Of a DNA stretch of 57,704 bases, positions 40,725-49,011 are shown piece after piece. The translations under genes were made by a program, and so were the position numbers. The first letter of the stretch is position 1. The number at the start of each line of letters is the position of its first letter. The stretch comes from DRGT01 sp035685445. GTDB taxonomy: Archaea; Thermoproteota; Nitrososphaeria; Nitrososphaerales; Nitrosopumilaceae. The notes beneath the pieces were generated by a model. The model had not been told where the DNA came from. It saw nothing but the letters and a program-made list of their open reading frames with translations, and ran no database searches. The stretch covers positions 1 to 57,704 of the forward strand of contig DASSAK010000060.1 in the NCBI GenBank assembly GCA_035685445.1, given 5' to 3'.

Positions 40725-41560
40725 AAACATTAATGATTCAAGGAACTTCCTCAGGAGCTGGAAAAACAACATTAGTAGCTGCTTTGTGTAGAATTTTTTC
40801 TGATTCTGGAATGCGTGTTTGTCCATTCAAGTCACAAAATATGTCAAATTTCTCCTACAAAAATCGATATTTTGAGATTTCTCGTGCTCAGGCCATTCAG
40901 GCAATTGCTGCTCGCTGCAAAATTACTGCTGATTTAAATCCAATTTTACTAAAACCATTAGGAAATTACTATAGTGAAGTATTTCTTCATGGTAAAAAAT
41001 ACAAGAAAATGCATGCTACTAATTATTACAAAAAATTTGTTAAAACAAAGGGATTCAAAGTTGTAATGGATTCTTTATGGCGTCTAAAACAAAAATATGA
41101 TGTAATAATTATTGAAGGTGCAGGTTCACCAGCTGAAATAAACTTGCAAAAATTTGATATTGCAAACATGAAGGTTGCAGAAAAAATAAATTCGCCTGTT
41201 TTACTTGTCAGCGACATTGATAGAGGAGGTTCTTTTGCAAGCATTGTAGGCACACTAGCATTGCTTGATAAAAAACATCAAAAATTAGTCAAAGGTTTTG
41301 TTATTAACAAATTCCGAGGAGACATCAATATTCTAAAACCAGGATTTACAAAGCTTAAGCACAAGACAAAAAAACCTGTTTTGGGCGCTATCCCAATGAC
41401 AAAGATAGATCTTCCTGAAGAGGATTCGTTAGGCGCCAAACCACGCCAGGTATCTTTCAACAAAAAGAACATCGACAAAATCGACAGGGAGCTTGATAAG
41501 CTAAGTAAATTAGTAAAGAAAAGCCTAAACATCAAATCAATTGAGAGACTGATATATTGA
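40721..41560 (+). CDS. cbiP: cobyric acid synthase-like protein lacking the glutaminase domain
   Basis: 279 residues; CbiP/CobQ is normally about 480-500. The N-terminal BioD-like ATP domain is complete: P-loop IQGTSSGAGKTTLVAAL, PFKSQNMSNF, SRAQAIQA, VIIEGAGSPAEINL, VLLVSDIDRGGSFAS and the linker LPEEDSLG. After about residue 245 only a charged helix follows; the C-terminal class I amidotransferase domain is absent. The next gene overlaps the stop by 4 nt, so no lost fragment lies downstream. It may take free ammonia, or use a separate amidotransferase. The four CobQ amidations of the corrin ring are the expected reaction. Confidence 0.82.
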   Translation: MKTLMIQGTSSGAGKTTLVAALCRIFSDSGMRVCPFKSQNMSNFSYKNRYFEISRAQAIQAIAARCKITADLNPILLKPLGNYYSEVFLHGKKYKKMHATNYYKKFVKTKGFKVVMDSLWRLKQKYDVIIIEGAGSPAEINLQKFDIANMKVAEKINSPVLLVSDIDRGGSFASIVGTLALLDKKHQKLVKGFVINKFRGDINILKPGFTKLKHKTKKPVLGAIPMTKIDLPEEDSLGAKPRQVSFNKKNIDKIDRELDKLSKLVKKSLNIKSIERLIY

Positions 41561-42516
41561 TAATTGAATCAATTTTGATTGTTGCATTTGCTCTTGCGTT
41601 GGACTTTACATTAGGTGATCCCAAAAACAAATATCATCCTACCGCATGGATTGGAAAATTAATTGCAAAACTTGTTCCTTTATCAAAAAATTCTGAAAAG
41701 ATTGGTGGAATAATTCTAGTTTTATTTGTGGTATCTTTTGTTTCATTGTTACTAATTGCTTTAGATGTAACCATAAATCTAATCACCATTGATTATGTTT
41801 CATTAATTGCTTCGATTGTTATTGGGACAATTCTTCTAAAGACAACTATTGCCATACAAGGAATGGAAAAACATGCAATAGCTGTTGTAAAATCAGTTGA
41901 GGAGAATAATATTGAAAAAGCAAGAAATAATCTAGCCTTAATTGTAAAACGTGATACTAAGAATTTGGACAAAAGCCATATCCTATCAGGCGTGCTTGAG
42001 AGTATAGGTGAAAATACAGTTGATGGTATCACAGGACCTTTGTTCTATTATGGTCTGTTTGGACTGCCTGGAGCATTTGTGTACCGTGCAGTAAACACAA
42101 TAGATTCTATGATTGGATACAAAACCTCTATTTTCAAAAACGTTGGATGGTTTGGCGCAAATTGTGACAAAATTCTAAACTATATTCCCTCAAGATTAAC
42201 AGCACTTGTGATGGTATTAAGCGCAAAAATTATTGGAGTTAATTGGAAGAATTCTTATCAAATTATGTTAAGAGATGGATCTAAAACAGAATCACCTAAC
42301 GCCGGATATCCAATGGCAGCTTTAGCTGGTGCATTACAAACAAAATTTGAAAAAATTGATCATTATTCCTTGGGAGATGGAAACTTGAAAATCACAACAG
42401 AACATATCAAGTCTGCTATAAAATTAATGAAAATAACATCTATTCTATTTAGCTTAATTGTAACCATTCCAATTATCATTACGTTGTCTTATTTTGGTTG
42501 GTGGATTCATGCTTAA
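41557..42516 (+). CDS. cbiB: adenosylcobinamide-phosphate synthase
   Basis: 319 residues from TTG 41557, overlapping the previous stop as TTGA. Membrane protein of about five helices that attaches aminopropanol phosphate to adenosylcobyric acid. Family blocks: LDFTLGDPKNKYHPTAWIGKLI, SGVLESIGENTVDGITGPLFYYGLFGLPGAFVYRAVNTIDSM (a family block near 147-189), and SPNAGYPMAALAGAL. All intact. Substrate comes from the truncated CbiP and the CobD-type enzyme in the same operon. Confidence 0.93.
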   Translation: MIIESILIVAFALALDFTLGDPKNKYHPTAWIGKLIAKLVPLSKNSEKIGGIILVLFVVSFVSLLLIALDVTINLITIDYVSLIASIVIGTILLKTTIAIQGMEKHAIAVVKSVEENNIEKARNNLALIVKRDTKNLDKSHILSGVLESIGENTVDGITGPLFYYGLFGLPGAFVYRAVNTIDSMIGYKTSIFKNVGWFGANCDKILNYIPSRLTALVMVLSAKIIGVNWKNSYQIMLRDGSKTESPNAGYPMAALAGALQTKFEKIDHYSLGDGNLKITTEHIKSAIKLMKITSILFSLIVTIPIIITLSYFGWWIHA

Positions 42517-43237
42517 AGAAATTGGTTCAGTATTTTCATTTTTAACAATAATTCCAACCAGTACTGCAAATCTTGAAACTATTGCAAAGTACATGTATCT
42601 ATTTCCAGTTGTAGGAATAGTAATTGGATTAATAGTTGGAGGATTTGGTTTTGGGTTATCTATTATTGGATTAGAACCACTTGTTGTTGGATTACTGGTC
42701 GTTGCAGCAATTGCATTGATCACTGGAATCCATCACACAGATGGGCTTGCAGACTTTGCTGATGGTTTGATGGCAAAAGGAACAAAAGAGAAAAAACTAC
42801 AAGCAATGAAAGATCTTTCAACAGGATCTGCTGGAATCGTTACAATAGTTCTGTACGTTGTTGGAATGATTATTGCTCTTTCTTTTATGGAAGGTTATTT
42901 TCTTTTTCAAGCAATTTTAGTCAGTGAAATTATGGCAAAATTTTCGATGGTTTTAATGGCAAGCACTGGTCATTCTGCGGCGTTAGGATCAAACTCACCA
43001 TTTGTGCAATTGATGAAAGATAAGAAAAAATTGATAGCCACCATTTTACTTACAGTTATTCCCCTCGTGATAATTTCAGGAAGCACTGGCATGATTGTTT
43101 TTGCAGCAGGTGTGATTCTAACACTCTTCCTAGTAGGAATTTCCTCACAAAGTTTTGGTGGAATAACAGGTGATGTGTTGGGAGCATCAAATGAATTAAC
43201 TAGACTATCCTCTCTTTTGTTATTTGTAACCCTATGA
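42509..43237 (+). CDS. cobS: adenosylcobinamide-GDP ribazoletransferase (cobalamin synthase)
   Basis: 242 residues from ATG 42509 (MLKEIGSVFSFLTIIP); the frame from 42494 lies inside cbiB. Membrane protein of about seven helices, with the aspartate-rich site HHTDGLADFADGLM (about 74-87), where Mg and substrates bind, and SFGGITGDVLGA near the C-terminus. Joins the lower-ligand nucleotide to the activated corrin. Overlaps cbiB by 8 nt and cobY by 4 nt, showing tight coupling. Confidence 0.93.
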   Translation: MLKEIGSVFSFLTIIPTSTANLETIAKYMYLFPVVGIVIGLIVGGFGFGLSIIGLEPLVVGLLVVAAIALITGIHHTDGLADFADGLMAKGTKEKKLQAMKDLSTGSAGIVTIVLYVVGMIIALSFMEGYFLFQAILVSEIMAKFSMVLMASTGHSAALGSNSPFVQLMKDKKKLIATILLTVIPLVIISGSTGMIVFAAGVILTLFLVGISSQSFGGITGDVLGASNELTRLSSLLLFVTL

Positions 43238-43815
43238 TTGGAATTGTAATGGCTGGTGGAAAAGGCACCAGAATGAAATCAGAACAAGAAAAACTTCTTC
43301 TAAAGTACAAAAAACCCGTAATACTTCATGTAATTGATGCACTGGTAGAATCAAAATGCTTTTCAAAAATTATTGCAATTACAAGTAAAAATTCTCCTAG
43401 GACAGAACAATTGTTACAAGAAAAAAATATTGAAACAATTGAAACCCCTGGAAATGGCTATGTAAATGATTTAAACCAAATTTTACAATCTCTTGATGAA
43501 CCTGTGCTTGTTACATCTGGCGATATGCCTTTTCTTGATTATGACATTATCAGAAAAATGGTTGAAATGTACAATTCTGATGTCTGGAAAAGTTTTGTAG
43601 TGACAAAAGGATTCTTAGATTCGCTTCATTTAAAATCTGATATTCGTGTTTCCCATGAAGGACAAGATTGCTACTATACTGGAATTTCACTTGTAAATGC
43701 AAAACAAATCAAAAGCCTAAAGAATGTTAAGGAAAATTATCAAATTCTAGATGACAAAAGGATTGCCTTTAATCTAAACACAAAACAGGATTACGAATTA
43801 CTCGGCGCTTCCTGA
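43234..43815 (+). CDS. cobY: adenosylcobinamide-phosphate guanylyltransferase (archaeal CobY)
   Basis: 193 residues. Nucleotidyltransferase fold: IVMAGGKGTRMKSEQEKLLL at the N-terminus, VTSGDMPFLDYD (about 91-102) for metal and nucleotide. This is the archaeal replacement of bacterial CobU and loads GMP onto cobinamide phosphate. Last gene of the cobalamin operon; position makes CobY more likely than MobA or a sugar nucleotidyltransferase. The 3' end overlaps the convergent S27e gene by 18 nt. Confidence 0.88.
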   Translation: MIGIVMAGGKGTRMKSEQEKLLLKYKKPVILHVIDALVESKCFSKIIAITSKNSPRTEQLLQEKNIETIETPGNGYVNDLNQILQSLDEPVLVTSGDMPFLDYDIIRKMVEMYNSDVWKSFVVTKGFLDSLHLKSDIRVSHEGQDCYYTGISLVNAKQIKSLKNVKENYQILDDKRIAFNLNTKQDYELLGAS

Positions 43816-43995
43816 ATTTTTGCCAAAAATTTTTGCAACTGCTCCTGTTGGTTTTGATATAGCATTTCCACAGGAATTGCATGTAACAACTGTTGAGGCG
43901 TGAGAAAATACAACTTGTTTTTCTCCACATTCTTTGCACTCAATTTTTAGAAATTTACTGTTTGGTTCAGGAACGGGAATATGATCTTTTTTCAT
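43798..43995 (-). CDS. rps27e: 30S ribosomal protein S27e
   Basis: 65 residues. Zinc-binding CKECGEKQVVFSHASTVV and CNSCG define S27e. The ATG overlaps the L44e stop by 4 nt, the conserved archaeal L44e-S27e order. Its C-terminus overlaps the end of cobY on the other strand by 18 nt. Confidence 0.95.
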   Translation of the reverse strand: MKKDHIPVPEPNSKFLKIECKECGEKQVVFSHASTVVTCNSCGNAISKPTGAVAKIFGKNSGSAE

Positions 43996-44273
43996 GCTGC
44001 TACCAACTCAAATTTTTTCACTCTTAATCCATACGTATTGAACTTCTTTTTACATACCGTACAAGTAAGCATTCTTGTAACCTTCTTTGTTGTCTTTGCG
44101 GGCTTGGCTAATTTTGGGAATTTCTGTCCACCATAACCCTTTTTGTCTTCAGCGTGACGCCTTTCTCCAATGGCAGAGCCCCTTCTTTTTCCAGCCTTGT
44201 AAATTGAAACCTTTTGATTAGTATGGGCCTTACATTTAGGACAATATCGTTTAATCTGCTTTGGATAGTTCAT
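43992..44273 (-). CDS. rpl44e: 50S ribosomal protein L44e
   Basis: 93 residues from ATG 44273 (MNYPKQIKRYCPKCKAHT); ATG 44282 would add three. Zinc pairs CPKC and CTVC, and the basic YKAGKRRGSAIGERRHAEDKKGYGGQ centre are diagnostic; the GQKFP segment lies near the tRNA E-site contact in the family. Co-transcribed with S27e. Confidence 0.95.
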   Translation of the reverse strand: MNYPKQIKRYCPKCKAHTNQKVSIYKAGKRRGSAIGERRHAEDKKGYGGQKFPKLAKPAKTTKKVTRMLTCTVCKKKFNTYGLRVKKFELVAA

Positions 44274-44344
44274 ACCAATCAACCCATTTTTTCGGTAATT
44301 TAAGCATTGAATCTATAATAGGCCGAAAATCATAACAGAATTTT

Positions 44345-46111
44345 ATGTCTTCTATTCTCTCTCATTCAATTTCAACTCTTAACGCAGTCGCAATGGGTGA
44401 AAAAAAGGCGAATGTAGTTTTAAAAAATTGCAAACTTGTAAATGTTTACACAAGAGAAATTATTCCACAAAGTGAAATTGCTATTGTTAGTGATAGAATT
44501 GCTTTTGTAGGTTCAGACGCTTCTCACACAATTGGAACAAAAACCACCGTTATTGATTTAGAAGACAAGTACATCACGCCAGGATTTGCAGATCCTCATA
44601 TTCATATTGATCAGTTTGTGATGCCATCAGAGTTTGCAAAAAAATCGCTTTTGTGTGGTGTAACTTCATTATTTTCTGATCCTATAGATATTGTAAGTAC
44701 TTGTGGTTACAAAGGATTTAGAGAATTTGTAAGACAAACTAATGATCTTCCTCTCAGAATGTTTCATGTTGTTCCTGGAGGGCTTCCTGTTGATAGAAAA
44801 TTTAGCCATAGCAAAACTCTAAACGCTTCTCAAGAAAAGACTGCAATAAAATTAACAAATGTTTTAGGACTAGGTGAAGTATTTTCTTGGACAAAAGTTA
44901 CTACCCGTGATGCAAAAACAATGAAATCACTTTCATCAATGCTTGAATCTGATTGCATTATAAATGGACATACTGCTGGCGCGTCAGGCAAAAAACTTGT
45001 GGCATATGTCTCCTCTGGTATTTTATCGTGTCATGAACCAATAGATTTTGATCAAGTTCTAGAACGATTACGTCTAGGAATGTGGATAATGATTCGTGAA
45101 GGTTCCATTCGTAGAGATCTAAAAGAAATCATAACCAGAGTTTTAGAGCATAAAACATACATTGATAGACTAATGTTTTGTTCTGATGGAGTTGATCCTT
45201 TAGATATTGAGCAATATGGTCATATTGATCATTGTGTAAGAGAAGCAGTTTCTAATGGAGTTGATGCAGTTGATGCATTTTCAATGGCCTCAAAAAACTG
45301 CTTTGATTATTATAATATGGGAAAAGATCTTGGAGGAATAGCTCCTGGAAAACTTGCTGATATTTTGGTTTTTGATGATTTGCATTCAATAAAGCCAAAA
45401 AAAGTCTTTGTTGGAGGCAAACTTGTAGCATCAAACGGAAGTATAGTTTCTAGAATGAAACAAAAATCAATACCTTCATGGATTAAAAAAACTGTAAAAA
45501 TTAGAAAAAAATTCTCAGAAAAAGATTTTCTAGTAAAATCAAAAAAACCTAGTGTAACTGCAAATTCTATTAAATTGATTACTGAAATAATAACAAAACT
45601 TGATCCAGTAGAAATTCCCACAAAGAATGGAAACGTTACTACGTCACGTGATAAAGATATTTGGAAAGTGGCAGCTTTTGATAGAACATATGGTTCAAGA
45701 AAACATACTATAGGATTTTTGAATAATTTTGGAGCAGAAATAGGAGCATTTGCATCAACTTGGAGTTTTCATGAAAATGATCTGATCATAATTGGCTCAA
45801 ATGAAAAGGATATGGCTATAGCTGCAAACCATCTAATCAAAACACAAGGAGGTCTTGCTGTAGTGAAGGATGGAAAATTATTGTCTTCCTTACCACTACA
45901 ATTTGGCGGAATAATTTCTACAGACTCGTTTGAAAAAGTCGCTTCCAATTTTTCAGCTATTACCAACAGCATAGTTGATTCAGGAAGCGTATTCAAAAGA
46001 CCCCACTTGATACCTCTTTTCTTGCCTTTTTTGGCATTGCCATCAATTAGAATTCTTTATTCTGGAATCGTGGATGTTAAAAAACGATCCTTCGTTTCTC
46101 CAATAAACTAA
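44345..46111 (+). CDS. ade: adenine deaminase
   Basis: 588 residues; deaminates adenine to hypoxanthine in purine salvage. Amidohydrolase ligands: HxH in FADPHIHIDQ (about 81-90), ESDCIINGHTAG, and SCHEPIDFDQ; the catalytic Asp lies in FCSDGVDPLDI. The C-terminal domain (about 420-588) carries DRTYGSRKHTIGFLNNFG and an ADHLI/AANHLIK region typical of Ade. Length normal. Purine genes guaA and guaB lie within 9 kb, but the gene is not in an operon with them. Confidence 0.92.
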   Translation: MSSILSHSISTLNAVAMGEKKANVVLKNCKLVNVYTREIIPQSEIAIVSDRIAFVGSDASHTIGTKTTVIDLEDKYITPGFADPHIHIDQFVMPSEFAKKSLLCGVTSLFSDPIDIVSTCGYKGFREFVRQTNDLPLRMFHVVPGGLPVDRKFSHSKTLNASQEKTAIKLTNVLGLGEVFSWTKVTTRDAKTMKSLSSMLESDCIINGHTAGASGKKLVAYVSSGILSCHEPIDFDQVLERLRLGMWIMIREGSIRRDLKEIITRVLEHKTYIDRLMFCSDGVDPLDIEQYGHIDHCVREAVSNGVDAVDAFSMASKNCFDYYNMGKDLGGIAPGKLADILVFDDLHSIKPKKVFVGGKLVASNGSIVSRMKQKSIPSWIKKTVKIRKKFSEKDFLVKSKKPSVTANSIKLITEIITKLDPVEIPTKNGNVTTSRDKDIWKVAAFDRTYGSRKHTIGFLNNFGAEIGAFASTWSFHENDLIIIGSNEKDMAIAANHLIKTQGGLAVVKDGKLLSSLPLQFGGIISTDSFEKVASNFSAITNSIVDSGSVFKRPHLIPLFLPFLALPSIRILYSGIVDVKKRSFVSPIN

Positions 46112-46152
46112 GTAATGTTAAAAAGGGGTATCAGAAACAATTCAGCTGCATC

Positions 46153-47790
46153 ATGGCTTCAATTCAACAAACACCACAAGGCCCAGTACTGGTACTAAAG
46201 GAGAGTGCACTTCAACAAAAAGGAAAAGATGCTCAAAATAACAACATTCAAGCTGCAAAACTTGTTGCAGATTTAGTCAAATCAAGCCTTGGCCCACGTG
46301 GTTTAGACAAAATGCTAGTCGATTCCTTAGGTGATGTTACAATTACAAACGATGGCGCTACAATTCTCAAAGAAATTGATGTACAGCATCCAGCAGCCAA
46401 AATGATGGTTGAAATTGCTAAAACCCTCGATCATGAGGTTGGCGATGGTACCACCTCATCAGTAGTGTTTGCTGGCGCATTGCTTGCAAAAGCTGAAGAA
46501 TTACTGAAAAAGGATGTTCATTCATCAGTAATTGTTGAAGGATATCAAGCAGCTTCAGAAAAAACACTTGAAATACTTTCAGAAATTGCAAAAAAAATCC
46601 AACCTGATGATAAGGAATCACTCTTAAAGATTGCAAAAACAAGTATGCAATCAAAACTAATTTCCGAAGATAGTGGAGTTTTATCAAAAGTTGTTGTTGA
46701 TGCAATTTTAAAAATAACAACAAAAAAGGCAGAAACATACAATGTTGATTTAGATAATATCAAAGTAGAAAAGAAAGCTGGAGGATCAATTCAAGATACT
46801 GAATTAATCAAGGGAATTGTTTTAGACAAAGAAATTGTTCATAGTGGAATGCCTACTAAGATTGAAAAAGCAAAGATTGCAATAGTTAATGCTGCACTAG
46901 AAGTTGAAAAAACAGAAATGAGCTCAGAAATTAGAATTAATGATCCAACTCAAATGCAGATGTTCTTAGAAGAAGAAAATAGAATGCTAAAAGAAATGGT
47001 AAACAAGATTCATGCTGTTGGCGCAAACGTACTTTTGTGCCAAAAAGGAATTGATGATATTGCACAACACTATTTAGCAAAAAATGGAATTTTGGCAGTA
47101 AGACGTGTTAAAGAAAGCGACATGACAAAATTAGCCAAAGCAACAGGTGGAAGAGTTACCACCAATTTAGATGATCTTTCTGAAAAAGAATTAGGAACTG
47201 CAGAAGTGGTTCGTCAGAAAAAAGTAGAATCTGACAAGTGGGTATTCATTGAGGGATGCAGAAATCCACAATCAGTCACAATTTTGATACGAGGTGGTTC
47301 ACAACGAGTAGTTGATGAAGTTGATCGTTCTTTACACGATGCACTAATGGTAGTAAAAGATGTAATTGAAAAACCATCAATTGTTGCCGGTGGGGGGGCG
47401 CCTGAGGCTTTTGTAGCATCTCAATTAAACGAATGGGCAGACAGTTTTGATGGAAGAGAACAGCTTGCAATTAAAAAATATGCAGAAGCTATGGAAGTAA
47501 TTCCACTTACTATATCTGAAAATGCTGGAATGGATCCAATTGACACTATGGTAAATCTCAGGGCTAAACAAAGTCAGGGAAGAAAATGGACTGGTATTGA
47601 TGCAAGAAATACCCAGATTGCAGATATGTTAGCTATTGACGTTGTTGAACCACTAGTGGTTAAAGAACAAATCATAAAATCTGCCACTGAAGCTGCAAAC
47701 ATGATTCTCAGAATCGATGATGTTATTGCAATTTCAAGTGGACAAGGTGGCGGTTCTGGAGGTCCTCAAGGCGGACCACCAATGGGATAA
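46153..47790 (+). CDS. thermosome (group II chaperonin) subunit
   Basis: 545 residues. Folds proteins in a double ring with ATP. Blocks: SLGPRGLDKMLVDSLGDVTI (about 46-65), DGATILKE, VGDGTTSSVV (about 97-106, ATPase aspartate), and VAGGGAPE (about 415-422). The C-terminus ends in a Gly/Pro tail (SGQGGGSGGPQGGPPMG), as in many thermosomes, pointing into the cavity. Only one subunit gene lies here; others may exist elsewhere in the genome. Confidence 0.97.
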   Translation: MASIQQTPQGPVLVLKESALQQKGKDAQNNNIQAAKLVADLVKSSLGPRGLDKMLVDSLGDVTITNDGATILKEIDVQHPAAKMMVEIAKTLDHEVGDGTTSSVVFAGALLAKAEELLKKDVHSSVIVEGYQAASEKTLEILSEIAKKIQPDDKESLLKIAKTSMQSKLISEDSGVLSKVVVDAILKITTKKAETYNVDLDNIKVEKKAGGSIQDTELIKGIVLDKEIVHSGMPTKIEKAKIAIVNAALEVEKTEMSSEIRINDPTQMQMFLEEENRMLKEMVNKIHAVGANVLLCQKGIDDIAQHYLAKNGILAVRRVKESDMTKLAKATGGRVTTNLDDLSEKELGTAEVVRQKKVESDKWVFIEGCRNPQSVTILIRGGSQRVVDEVDRSLHDALMVVKDVIEKPSIVAGGGAPEAFVASQLNEWADSFDGREQLAIKKYAEAMEVIPLTISENAGMDPIDTMVNLRAKQSQGRKWTGIDARNTQIADMLAIDVVEPLVVKEQIIKSATEAANMILRIDDVIAISSGQGGGSGGPQGGPPMG

Positions 47791-47810
47791 TCAATTTTTA
47801 AAAAACTAAA

Positions 47811-48083
47811 TTAAATTTGCCATACGGGCGGTCTCATCATTTCCTCATATTGAGGAATTTGAGCAGAAAAGAATGCTATCATTACCGCTGAAATTATTAG
47901 TGGAATTACAAATAAGATGATTCCAAGTAGTAAACAATCTTTTGCTCTTTTTGAATCATCACTTCTAATTGCAAAATAAGCAATCAGTCCTCCAAATATT
48001 GTAAAAAAGATAGGTAACAAAAACCACCACGCACTTCTTTTTTTATACCTATCAAGATTTTCTGCCATACAGTTTTCTTTCAT
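47811..48083 (-). CDS. small two-helix membrane protein (short-tail DUF-like)
   Basis: 90 residues; ATG 48068 (MAENLDRYKKRSAWW) is a possible shorter start. Two helices at about 20-40 and 52-72 flank a short KRAKD turn, with polar ends. The N-terminal KRSAWWFLLPIFFTIFGGLI part recalls small archaeal zinc-ribbon/membrane families but lacks cysteines. Converges on the thermosome gene with 20 nt between stops. Function unknown. Confidence 0.6.
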   Translation of the reverse strand: MKENCMAENLDRYKKRSAWWFLLPIFFTIFGGLIAYFAIRSDDSKRAKDCLLLGIILFVIPLIISAVMIAFFSAQIPQYEEMMRPPVWQI

Positions 48084-48152
48084 TTTTTTACTTTAAAACA
48101 CTAGCTATGTAACAAATGAAAACTTCAAAGCAAACTGACACGAGCCTAAATT

Positions 48153-49010
48153 GTGAATAGAATAGGTATAGATCTTGGCGGGACCAAGATTGAAGGAATT
48201 GCACTTGATGATAACCTCAAAACTGTTGCAAGAAAACGAATTCCTACACCAAGCAATGATTATGACGCTATTCTAAACTCTATAACTGGGTTGGTAAATG
48301 AACTTAAAACGAATGAATCAACAATAGGAATTTGCACTCCTGGAACTATATCAAAAAAAACTGGATTGATAAAAAACAGTAATACTCAATGTTTGATAGG
48401 AACGCCCTTGAAAGAGGATCTTGAGAACGCATTGAAACAAAAAATAATCATGGAAAATGATGCAAATTGTTTTGCAATTGCAGAGGCAAAAATGGGGGCT
48501 GCACAAAATTTCAATATGGTTTTTGGAGTAATTATGGGAACTGGTGTTGGAGGAGGCATTGTTATTGACGGAAAAATTCATCAAGGCAGAACCAACATTG
48601 CTGGAGAATGGGGACATCATCTTTTACATCAGAATGGAAACAAATGTTACTGTGGAAAAAACGGATGTGTTGAGACATATCTTAGTGGCCCAGCTTTGGA
48701 AAAAAAATGGCATGAACTTACTGGAAAACAAGAATCACTACCTCAAATAATTCAAAATCTCGATAATGAAGTTGCAAAACAATGGAAAAATGAATTTTTG
48801 GATAACTTTGGAATAGCTTTAGCAAATGTAATTGACATTTTGGATCCTGACTGTGTTGTACTTGGTGGCGGGCTTTCAAATATTTCATTTCTATATGATG
48901 AAGGAAAAAATTCTGTTTATGATAAAGTGTTTAGTGATCTAGTAGATACTCCAATTTTAAAAAATCAATTAGGTGATTCTGCTGGTGTTTTTGGGGCATG
49001 CTTGCTCTAA
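48153..49010 (+). CDS. ROK-family sugar kinase
   Basis: 285 residues from GTG 48153. ATP-binding IGIDLGGTKIEGIAL at the N-terminus; the catalytic aspartate in ENDANCFAIAEA (about 108), MGTGVGGGIVIDGKIH, the sugar-contact EWGHH (about 152), and a zinc-binding CYCGKNGCVETYLSGP. A glucose, fructose, N-acetylglucosamine or mannose specificity cannot be told. No sugar operon around it. Its stop is 1 nt from the convergent guaA stop. Confidence 0.88.
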   Translation: MNRIGIDLGGTKIEGIALDDNLKTVARKRIPTPSNDYDAILNSITGLVNELKTNESTIGICTPGTISKKTGLIKNSNTQCLIGTPLKEDLENALKQKIIMENDANCFAIAEAKMGAAQNFNMVFGVIMGTGVGGGIVIDGKIHQGRTNIAGEWGHHLLHQNGNKCYCGKNGCVETYLSGPALEKKWHELTGKQESLPQIIQNLDNEVAKQWKNEFLDNFGIALANVIDILDPDCVVLGGGLSNISFLYDEGKNSVYDKVFSDLVDTPILKNQLGDSAGVFGACLL

Positions 49011-49011
49011 G

